From Trichobilharzia regenti (Eukaryota; Platyhelminthes; Trematoda; Strigeidida; Schistosomatidae), in NCBI GenBank assembly GCA_944472135.2, contig CALYDD020000340.1, positions 62,001 through 126,000 on the forward strand: a stretch of DNA of 64,000 bases, in the 5' to 3' direction. The notes under the pieces were generated by a model, which worked only from the letters and a program-made list of their open reading frames with translations, was not told the origin of the DNA and ran no database searches. Positions 23,085 to 32,242 of the stretch are shown one piece after another. The position numbers and the translations under genes are program-made. Every line of letters starts with the position of its first letter. Position 1 is the stretch's first letter.

Positions 23085-24530
23085 CACTAACAAAACTACA
23101 CCAAAATCATCCATCTGAGCTACAAATCTTCTCTAATATGATCAACTTTATTAAGTAGATTAGATGAAATAAATGAAGTAATCAATATTGCATAACTCCA
23201 TCTAGTAGTTTTAGGCACCGATTTCCCCTGTATATTTTGAGTCACATTTATTGGGCTATAAACCTCAAAAACATAAAGAAAATTAGAACTTGAGAAAGGT
23301 ATATTCAGAATATGAATCAGACTAGTTCACACTAAATGCAGAAATGCTCAGCATAATTCCCAGAAATGACAGTGGGTTAGTAAGAAGAGGTTAAGTGTTC
23401 CTAGATATCTCCAATTAATCATTTTCGATGACAGTAATTCAGTCACTGCGGCTGCTTGAAACGGTAAAGTCAAGTACTTAAGGTGCACATTGAAGTGAGC
23501 ACGGAAGATATTGACAAAATGAGCATTGCAGTCAGATTATTTATTTGGAAGTAGACAATCTCATCGAAATCGTTTACTCAATCCATCATTAATTTAAAAC
23601 TAAAGTACTTCGTGAAATTGAAATAATCATCGTCCTGTGACTTATAAACTTTACACGCCCAATATTTTGTTGCTTTCAGGTTTGAAAAAGTTCCTTAATA
23701 AAAATGTGCTCACAATAACTCTGTATCGTGTGCCGACTCTTTGCTTCGATATCAATGATTTTGTGTGTTTGTTTGTTCAGCATTCAAAAATAACTTACAA
23801 AATTCAACTACTATAGCAAAAATCATCTTCTATCAAATGTGATAACATTAAACCACTATAAACGTACTATGATCATTGTATATATATAAAATTTCGTCAA
23901 TAATTTTTTATTGAAGTCATATTAATATAAACGTGAGTAAAAAAGTGAATATGCTTAACATACAGAATTTGATACGCATGATCTCGGTTATTATTCGCGT
24001 CAAGCAAGTAAAATGATAGTCAGGTTTAAAGTAGCCTTTTTCAACTCTTCACTATATGGTCTTTCTCATAGAGCAATTTTCGTAAAAATTAATTATCTTT
24101 ATTATAACTTTCGCTTCCGAGTGGAACAAACGGCTTCAGCAGCATATCTCCAGGATGGGTAAAATTTTATTTTGATAAATCATATCCATACTGAAGTGAT
24201 ACTCTGCCGACATGCCCACGTTTTATACTGATATCAGCATATGTCCATTTCATCCCGTTTTATGTAGTTCTCTTTAGCTGGTTCTAATGTCACCCATCAG
24301 CTCTTATCACCTCCACATTACAAAGTCGCCTTCCATGCCAAACTCTTATTCACGTTCAACTGAATGGTTCCTATTCAGTTTCCATGCAAGCCATAGACAG
24401 GAGTTTGATAGCCCAATAATTACTGCTGTATTCAAAACGGATATAAGTTTTTATTCACGTCATTCACTTGATTGAGGTATATCCTTCCATATAAAAAATA
24501 GATATGTTCCTCTTGGAACCCATAAATATA
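23085..24530. other. No gene recognised
   Basis: Apart from a half-copy of the 22982 hairpin arm near 24158-24180, nothing was recognised. Confidence 0.5.
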
Positions 24531-24753
24531 TGTCTAGTGTGCGTTGGTGGCACAGTGGTTAGGACTCTCGCCGACCATGCACATGTTCCGAGGTTTGATA
24601 CCCTGCCGACGCACACCTGATATCTATGGTCGGCCTGCAAAATTTGGGCTACCGATATCCATGCTAAAAATTCCATACTTGTACCAAAAATACAGTGTGG
24701 AAACAAGCTGAAATCAAAAATATAAATAAATAAATAGATAAATACTGTCTAGT
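24531..24753 (+). repeat. tRNA-derived SINE, copy 3, with target-site duplication
   Basis: Same SINE family as at 17451 and 19014 (A box TGGCACAGTGG; B box decayed to GGTTTGATACC). It is flanked by an 8-bp direct repeat TGTCTAGT at 24531-24538 and 24746-24753, consistent with target-primed retrotransposition. The tail is AT-rich (AAATAAATAAATAGATAA). Confidence 0.85.
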
Positions 24754-25559
24754 AATATTATTAAATACTAATATTATTTTAAATATTATAGAATTTGTCT
24801 TTATGAAAATCTCCAACTATGCTCATATAAGATTTCCGGTCTAATCTCAGTGCATAAATTGATGTCAATTTTTGAAGAATATTTCACTCTGTTCCCAGCG
24901 TCTAAGAATAAGCTACTACAACGAGATATCCCTTTGAGATATTATATCTGGGTAAGCATATCTTGTATGATTTGTTAAGGAGATTATTTCGTATCTCTAT
25001 GTTTTAATGGATGCGGTTTTTATGATACTGATGACTACAGCTGTACTCGTCTTGTTCACCAAATTGTAGGATCGAATTACCATTGTGAATACTTAATACT
25101 ATGCTGATTTACTGACAAATAATTTCCAGTCTTTAGGCATCATTTCTATGTGACGTTTGTTATTGTGTAAGTTTTCTGCTCATTATTATATTTATGTCTT
25201 CATTTTTGAATTAACTTTCCATAAAAATCACAGAACGGAATTCACTTGTAATACAGAAAATTGTAATGTAACATTTCAGTGAAAGTTCAATTAGTACTAT
25301 AATTTTTGTTGGACTTCATAGTAAAGAAAGCCTGTCAATATAGATTGAACTTATTATATGTACGAGGAATACGATTTCAAAATGTCTTGTACAAGATCTC
25401 AGTATATCCGAGTTGCTTATGTCAAGTGCTATTAAACTTTTGAGAATATATTCGGTGATCCGCTACTTATTTGAAATAAACGATTGTTTTTCGAGTTTTA
25501 GCTTTCAGGGATCGCATCTACTAAGCGTTCCACCACAGATCGACATGGGTAAGAGAACG
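24754..25559. other. No gene recognised
   Basis: No coding or RNA feature seen on either strand. Confidence 0.5.
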
Positions 25560-25870
25560 ACTGGCAGTCAGTCTGGAGTAGACAGCTGGTTCATGCAAGT
25601 TTAGGACTCGTCATCGGTACACACTTATTAGAGATCAAACCAAGGAACTTCCAGTTACGTGTCATACTCGGAAATTTTTCAGCCACTGTGACCCGACTCA
25701 ATGTCCAGCGCAAGAATTCTAACTCCTATTGATCCATAAATTCACCAGGAGCAATAAACAGCGCCATGGGCATGTATTTGTTCTCACTGTCAATCGGAAG
25801 GACCTCACCATTCACGACGTCTCACTAGAAATTCAGACAACTTAGTCCGGTAACCATTCGATAGGCAGCA
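25560..25870 (-). repeat. Degenerate hammerhead-bearing SINE relic
   Basis: Read on the minus strand, a segment GTACCGATGACGAGTCC at about 25589-25605 corresponds to the ribozyme-like part of the SINE copies at 27.7-28.3 kb. The flanking order (eroded tRNA-like head, then a stretch related to the spacer of the 28-kb palindrome) is the same. Stem II and the GAAA strand are too eroded for activity. Confidence 0.5.
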
Positions 25871-26164
25871 TCAGATGACTGGATTTGCAACAGTTATAGC
25901 TATTGGCAACTGCTTTGATCGGCATCAGTACAGAATTATTATTAGATATTATTTAACTAAGTAGGTTATTTTGTCTAAATAGTTTAATGGAGACTGAAGG
26001 TTGTTTCATATTAGCTTGTTTGTTACATGTATAACACACTGAAACAGTATTATTTACTGGATAACGTTTCGAACAACATTTTATTGTTCATAATCATATA
26101 AATTCTGATCACACCACTTCGAAACTTGTGTTTTAAAGATCTCTATATCCTCTTCTATTTGCCA

Positions 26165-27118
26165 TCAAGGTAGTAGGATTTTCCAGATAACTGGGACAAG
26201 TGTTGAATCACTCCTATTACACTTATTCTCTTCAGTTGATTCGATAAACAAATCTTCTGTTATCAATCTCTCCCTATACCCTGTGACATAAGATTTTGAA
26301 ACTGTCATCCTTTCGCATACAACTGTGTGATTATGTGTAACTCCTGAACTATTCTCTAGATTTCTTATCTTATTTGGGTCGACCAATCTAAACTTTGCTA
26401 GGTTTTTATGTTCGGCTAGTCTGACTGCCCTTGTTACACTAGTTTGACCTATGTATTTGACCTGACAATCATTGCAGGGTATTAGATAAACTAAATTGTT
26501 TTGTTTTAAAGGCTCCACAGCAGGATCCTTTAACAGACGAAGCTTGTTTCTAATTGAGTTTTTGGGTTTGAATGCCACTTTTATTCCTGTCTTATTAAGA
26601 ACTCTGCGTAAAGTTTCCAAGCATCCCTTCTTGTATGGAGTTACTACTGATGATTAAGTTTCCTTACTGTTGGTGTCTCCATTGATATTATTATTAATAC
26701 TAACATTATCATTATTATTATTATTACTGTTATTATTATCGTTATTATCACTATCATTATTGTTATTATTATTATCGTTATTATTACTATCACTATCGCT
26801 ACTATCACTATTTATTTTACTTTTACACTGCTCTACATATTTCCCGACTAATTTATCTGGGTAATTATTTAGTTTCAAGGCTTCTCTCATATATATCACT
26901 TACTGTCTTAGATTATCCTTGCTACTACTTACTTTCTGCGTTCTGTCACTTAAACATTTCACTAATCCTATTTTTACTGATATAAGATGAGATGATCGGA
27001 AGTTCAGATATATTTTTAAATGTATGGGTTTCCTGTACACACTATTGTTTATGTTGTAGTTTCGTTCTGTGAGCTGGAGAGAGAACACAACCACATCAAT
27101 ATCATCCACCTGAGCCAC
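26165..27118 (-). mobile_element. PLE C-terminal fragment (thumb, linker, GIY-YIG)
   Basis: Three successive minus-strand open pieces. At 26900-27118: a VDD-like start, then VYRKPIHLKIYLNFRSSHLI and KIGLVKCLSDRTQ, the PLE thumb. At 26654-26899: REALKLNNYPDKLV followed by an Asn/Asp/Ser tract encoded by an (ATT)n-like microsatellite. At 26165-26620: KVAFKPKNSIRNKLRLLKDP, then VYLIPCNDCQVKYIGQTSVT (GIY-YIG signature with the Cys pair) and a RERLITEDLFI second half. The GIY-YIG piece is well preserved but is cut off from the RT by stops. Confidence 0.85.
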
Positions 27119-27231
27119 AAATCTTCCATATCATATCTAACACTGGTGTTTAACTTCCCATCTTCTTTCATTTTTACACTAAAATTTAACATTGTCAGTT
27201 CCCCTTCTTGACTTTCCAATTCATAAGTGAA

Positions 27232-27703
27232 CTGAATTACCTCTACTTTGAGTTAATGTTCCCGAAAAATCTATCAATATTTTGTGTCCTAAGTATAGTG
27301 AATGTGTAATCTACATACCTTAAGATAGTAAGGTCGACAATCGTGAATATTAACCAAATCTTTGCCACTTTTAGAATCTTAGTGCTCAGTGTAAGCATGC
27401 TTCATATAATAACTTCTTCTGTGCAGGACTCTTATTAATATTCCATCTTATATCTGTACAGACAATAGTCCAGAGTGTCAATGTATTGTTAACCGGATAA
27501 GATAGACTATTGCTGCTGGTGAAGTGTCCCGGAGCGTGAAACTGATCTCCCTAAGTAATTTAATGTGCAAAACGTGTTAAGGTTCATGTAGCTTTTATCA
27601 GAAAACCATTTCTATGTGTAACCGATTGAGTTTGTTCAGTTTTCATCCTAATCAGTTTCAATGTGTAAATAATACTACTGATAGAAAAGAAAGTAATATG
27701 TAT
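27232..27703. other. No gene recognised
   Basis: No coding or RNA feature seen between the PLE fragment and the palindrome. Confidence 0.5.
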
Positions 27704-28310
27704 GTTTCAGGATTTCATCATGAGCTGACGATAGTTAGATAACCATTGGAAAACCTGGGAGTACTTGACAGCTGTTTCGTCCTAGTTTGGGACTCTTCAT
27801 CTGTACGCACTCAACGGGATTTGAACCCAGGACCTTCCGGTTACAAGGCTAGCGAGCTCGTATACCATTAAGCCAGTGGGACCCGATCCAATGGTCCTTG
27901 AATTCTAACTTCTGCCAATTCACGACATAGCGTAACCGCTAGCTGATGTCTTCGGCGAGTATTTGTCCTCACACCCGACCGGCTGCACCCTACTGGTCAC
28001 GACTTCCCACTGGAAACCAGGTAACTACCTACCGGTCGGGTGTCAGGACAAATATTCGCCGAAGACATTGGCTAGCGGGTACGCTATGTCGTGAATTGGC
28101 AGAAGTTAGAATTCAAGGACCATTGGATTGGGTCCCACTGGCTTAATGGTATACGAGCTCGCTAGCCTTGTAACCAGAAGGTCCTGGGTTCAAATCCCGT
28201 TGGGTGCGTACTGATGAAGAGTCCCAAACTAGGACGAAACAGCTGTCAAGTACTCCCAGGTTTTCCAATGGTTCTCTAATTAATGTCACCTCATGATGAA
28301 GTCCTGAAAC
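27704..28310. repeat. 607-bp palindrome made of two inverted tRNA-SINE copies with hammerhead-like motifs
   Basis: The left arm (27704 to about 27990) is the reverse complement of the right arm (about 28025 to 28310) with few mismatches, around a central spacer near 28007. Each arm holds a tRNA-like head (right arm 28131-28205: A box TGGCTTAATGG, B box GGTTCAAATCC) followed by a hammerhead-like segment (right arm 28208-28253). Outside the palindrome neither flank is SINE-like. Confidence 0.85.
28208..28253 (+). ncRNA. Hammerhead-like ribozyme relic (right arm of the palindrome)
   Basis: Pairing seen: stem I GTACT (28208-28212) with AGTAC (28249-28253); stem II GTCC (28221-28224) with GGAC (28232-28235); GAAA at 28236-28239; a 3-bp stem III (ACA/TGT); and cleavage triplet GTC at 28245-28247. 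The core reads ATGAAGA instead of CTGANGA, so the essential C3 is A, and the innermost stem I pair is G-A. Known biochemistry of hammerheads makes activity unlikely. The minus-strand partner lies at about 27758-27807. Confidence 0.6.
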
Positions 28311-28688
28311 CAATCAAATCCCTACAAACCATTACTTGAATACTAATTTGTATGTCACTAATAAACATTCAGCAGTAATTTATGCAAAATGGATCGCACC
28401 ATTCCTCAGATATTGAAGTCTGTCATGAGTAACTACTGGTATGCTATATTATAAAGCGTTCCCATTACCGTGGTTTACTAAATCAGAGACTCAGGAAACA
28501 TAAAACATCACTAATAAACACTAAAAAAACACAAAAATTTGCGATATTCGAAAACATATTCGGATCAAAGACGTATTCACACAAATCAAGAAAACAAACC
28601 TGTGCAGATTAAAAGGTAACATAAAAAATAATTATAAATCATAACAATCAGAAGACGCAAGACGCTAATACAGAATGCCAGGAGCAAA
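28311..28688. other. Left flank of the tandem array; no gene recognised
   Basis: AT-rich sequence up to the point (about 28689) where homology to the 6.2-kb unit begins. Confidence 0.55.
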
Positions 28689-28909
28689 GAGCAAAACACG
28701 GGAGTCAATGTATACTGTTCATTAGTCAAAAGGCTGTCGATCATAGATCCACATTTTGTATTCGGAAACCAATCAATTGGTTAACTGAGGAGCGTGGGAT
28801 TTCGCTTCACATCAAAGAACATGAAATCGAATGCTCAAATATACATATACAAATACATAGTATTCTGTTTCCAATGCAGTGTGTTGAACTGTGAGAATAA
28901 CATTCTCAC

Positions 28910-28934
28910 TCTACTCTACTCTACTCTACTCTAA
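28910..28934 (+). repeat. (CTCTA)n microsatellite, recurring in each unit
   Basis: Pentanucleotide CTCTA tract after GAATAACATTCTCA. Copy number varies between units; units 3 and 5 have one more repeat than units 1, 2, 4 and 6. It contributes to the unit-length differences. Confidence 0.85.
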
Positions 28935-29257
28935 CATCATCACATAGAATGGTCAAATGGATAGATATTTGGTATTGTGTTTTTGTTGTTCCGATCTGAA
29001 CTGTGAGAAGATATGAGAATAATAAGATTCTGTTGGGACACATTGTCGTCTGTATCACACCACCACCGCCACAGTGTGTGTCAGTATGAGTGAATTTCCT
29101 AATGGATGCAATTCAAAGAAGTGAAGTAGTGCAGTATTATTATTGACAACCAGGATAATTTTAGCAACAATAATAATGAAGGACGATACAAATGAAATAA
29201 AATAAGGAAGGCCACTGTCAATAATAGTGATGAAGAAGAAAGAAATGAGAGTACATA

Positions 29258-29460
29258 GAATTTTATTGGTGAATGGTGACTCCCAGTGGAATCCAGGATA
29301 ACGCGAATTTCGTCCTATTTGGGAGTCATCCGCCAGCTGGATGTACCTGCATTCCACAGTCAGTGAGTGATGATGTTCCCACCGCGGCTCGAACCCAGTG
29401 GCCATGGTTTCATACGACAAAGCGTTATCCACTAGACCACTCAAGCCACGAGAGCTGGCC
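29258..29460 (-). repeat. Sm-alpha-like SINE with degenerate hammerhead, unit 1
   Basis: Minus-strand tRNA-like head (A-box-like TGGTCTAGTGG, B box GGTTCGAGCC) followed at about plus 29346-29284 by a hammerhead resembling the schistosome Sm-alpha ribozyme: GTACATCCAGCTG, TCCCAAATAGGACGAAA, TCCTGGATTCCAC. Compared with the functional form CTGATGAGTCC, the core reads CTGGCGGATGACTCC: it has extra bases inside the conserved core and a lost stem II pair. Tail AATAAAATTC. Identification as Sm-alpha-type rests on remembered family features. Confidence 0.75.
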
Positions 29461-30284
29461 ACGTCCTGTGAGACGGGAAAATCTAAAATTCAATTGAAAA
29501 ATAACAGTTCGATTATAAAAATGATTATAACGACAAAACGGAAAATAATTTTCAGGACTATTAGTATCATTATTATTATCATAAGGATGAAGTAGGTTAC
29601 CTACGTACAGCGAGCGGTCAGTGCTTGTTTGCTTGCTTGCTTGCATTGTAAACATCATCACATTCGTTCTTGTCACCACCACCATCATCAACATCATCTT
29701 CATTCTCATCATGACCTAACAATTGATGAGTCGCCAAACTCCGAATTCGCCAGCTCTCCTAGAATCATTCCGACTACATGCCATGCACAGCCTACACAGC
29801 CATCACATCATTTTGTAACTCATGGAAAACTCCCATTGTAACATTTAGAAAATCAAAACAAGTGATTCAGCGAAGAGACTCTTTTCAACGAATTTATCAT
29901 CAAGCTGTACAGTCGTATAAATATGGTTTTTAATAAGTTATATCCGGTGAGGGAATTGAATCTTACGTGTGAATGCATAAAAAATAATAATAATAATAAT
30001 AATCATATGAAGTTCAATGAAAACTAGAATGTTTGTGATTATAATCGTAGTTAAATGTCAAGTGGCAAAGCAGACTAATGTCATATCTAGAATAATTCAT
30101 AGGAGGGATAGAACTTGAAAAAGGATGTGCAATTATTGGATTAGTAGACAAATCGAATAAAACAAAAACGTTACGTAATATTGTGTGAAATTTAATAGCA
30201 TAGAAGTTATCGTTGTAAAAAACAATTGATTTAGAATGACAAGTGGAACAAGTGAAATAATACCGGGGACAGTTCAAAGTGAGA

Positions 30285-31035
30285 TTAGTAATAATAACAA
30301 TTGACTGAATAAGGAAGAGTATACAAATTGAATAGACAAAATGAAAAATTGGTAGAGCTAAAATATGATTGGGGATTATCATATTTTAGCATAGAGGGAT
30401 TAAGACCATGAACGTTGGAGGGGTTGAACGAACATTTTTGTACACAGAGATCTGGCTTTTCTGTTTCGATAGCCAAAGCTTCAGCAATACAGATGAGTCG
30501 GGTACGTAGGGATTTGGGTAGATTGCTCTTTGCCTTGTAGATGACTTTAAAGGCGGAGGCTATAGAGATAGGGTGATCATTATCGACCAGATGTTCTATG
30601 ATCGCGCTTCTTATTGCTCCACTTCCACCTTTTCGTAGCCATGCAGGATAATGTTCTTGCACACCTCTTGGACAAAACTCGAGTCGAACGACCGATATAC
30701 CTAGCTCCACAAGAGCAGGTGAATTGATAAACGCACATAGAGTTGGTCAACATTGGGATCTTGTCCTTCAGGTTATTGAACAATAATGGTCGGCTAGTAA
30801 AAGCTATTCTCAGAGAGGCAGCAGGGAATGTTCTTTTCAGGGACTGTGATATCCTTCGTTTCATGATATCGGAAGCTAAGTCGCCTTTGAATTCTAAGCT
30901 CATGTAAAGTATTCTCTGGGGAGCCGTTGATAGGTCACGTTTTGTAGGCTTTGAATGTATATTCTTATCTATAAAACGTGGTGGAAATCCATTTTCCATT
31001 AGGATTTTCCTCAAAGTGTATAACTCATCTTCCAC
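30285..31035 (-). pseudogene. PLE C-terminal fragment with frameshifted GIY-YIG domain, unit 1
   Basis: First piece (30580-31035) begins LYTLRKILMENGFPPRFI and ends in VYQFTCSCGARYIGRSTRVL, the GIY-YIG signature with the PLE Cys motif. The domain continues in the -1 neighbouring frame (30285-30710) with VQEHYPAWLRKGGSGAIRSA and HLVDNDHPI. The shift lies near 30668-30675 and looks like one extra base. No RT domain is attached. It has no spatial relation to the peptide gene other than being about 1.2 kb upstream and divergent. Confidence 0.85.
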
Positions 31036-31204
31036 AATATCAGTGCTACATATATCACATCATTTCACAACACATCACATCACATCAGACTTCGTCACAT
31101 CTCATCATATCACGTCACCCAACGCCCGATTCATTAGCAAATATTAATTCCAAACAACATTCATATCGGTCGATTCCAAGTAGTCAAGACGACCAGAAAT
31201 AGGT

Positions 31205-31480
31205 GACGATGCATCAAACAAATAACTAACTAATCAACTCACTTACTAACTGACAAACTAACTAACTGTGCACTTGATGAAAACATTGAATAAATAAGTG
31301 ACTAAATAACTGAATTTCTTTGTAAATAAATGGCTGACTAACTGTCTGAATGAATATATGTCTGTCTAAATAACTCAATAAATACTTGACCAAGTGAACA
31401 ACTAATCAACTCACTTACTAACTGACTAGTCAACTAGCTAACTAACAAACTATCCAACTAAGTAACTAATTGATTAAATA
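31205..31480 (+). repeat. ACTA/AACT tetranucleotide-rich spacer, recurring in each unit
   Basis: Dense imperfect runs of AACT, ACTG, AAAT and AACA tetranucleotides with strong purine/pyrimidine strand bias, and no open frames. Similar tracts recur at about 31660-31700, 31915-31960 and 32930-33040 (CTCA, CAGA, CAGT phrases). Confidence 0.7.
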
Positions 31481-32121
31481 ATTTAAGCGTAGAACTTGGC
31501 CACTCTGGTACAATGCAATTCCATATAAGATTATTTAATTTTATTTTATTAATCACACGATGATGTCGTAGTATTAACAACACAAATCCAGTTGGTAATA
31601 CTGCATCACTGTGTGATTATTGTCAAAATAAACCTATTCATTATGGAGTAACAAACCAACCAGCCAACCAACTAACTGACTAACTAACTAACCAAACCAC
31701 CGACTCACATTTGATCTCACGAAGTCATCAACGAACGAATCATCGGACGAATGAAGGAAGGAAGGAAGGAAGGAAGAGGCAGTGGGCTCAGAAGCCAACA
31801 TTCAGTCAAACTGATTCACAGACTGACAGACTGAGTCCAAAATACAAAAATTATTTACTCATCACAGAGTGAAATTGTATAAGGAAGAGTCAATCCACGC
31901 ATAAAATACAGCCAACAAACTAAACAAACAACTAGCCAACTAACCAACCGAGAATCAAGCAATCAAGCCAGCAGTTAGTCGGTCAATAAATCGAACAATC
32001 AATCCATCAATCAATGAAGCCATCATGAGTCGAATGAAGGGGGAGAGCGAATAAGTGAATGAAACTCACATTCCTCGTGTTCATTGATTATATCGGTAGG
32101 TTGGTAGGTAGGGTAGGTCAC

Positions 32122-32184
32122 TCACCTGTGTTTGAGTGTGACCACGTGTTCGCTTGCTTCACAGGTGAACGTTGAGTATAAATA
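32122..32184 (+). promoter_or_regulatory. Promoter of the Cys-rich peptide gene, copy 1
   Basis: TATA box TATAAATA at 32177-32184, 59 nt before the ATG, so transcription probably starts near 32207-32212. Upstream a perfect 9-bp inverted repeat, TCACCTGTG (32122-32130) and CACAGGTGA (32160-32168), brackets a palindromic CACGTG (32143-32148). All three are E-box-type sequences, suggesting bHLH factor binding; this is inference. Confidence 0.7.
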
Positions 32185-32242
32185 GGAAGGTGGGAGTAGG
32201 TTTCAAGTGTTAGTTTCAAGTTGACAGTAAACCACAACAACA

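Noticed and set aside
29629..29841. His-rich small protein in each unit
   Set aside because: It is encoded by CATCAT/CACCAC microsatellite sequence and has no splice or promoter support.
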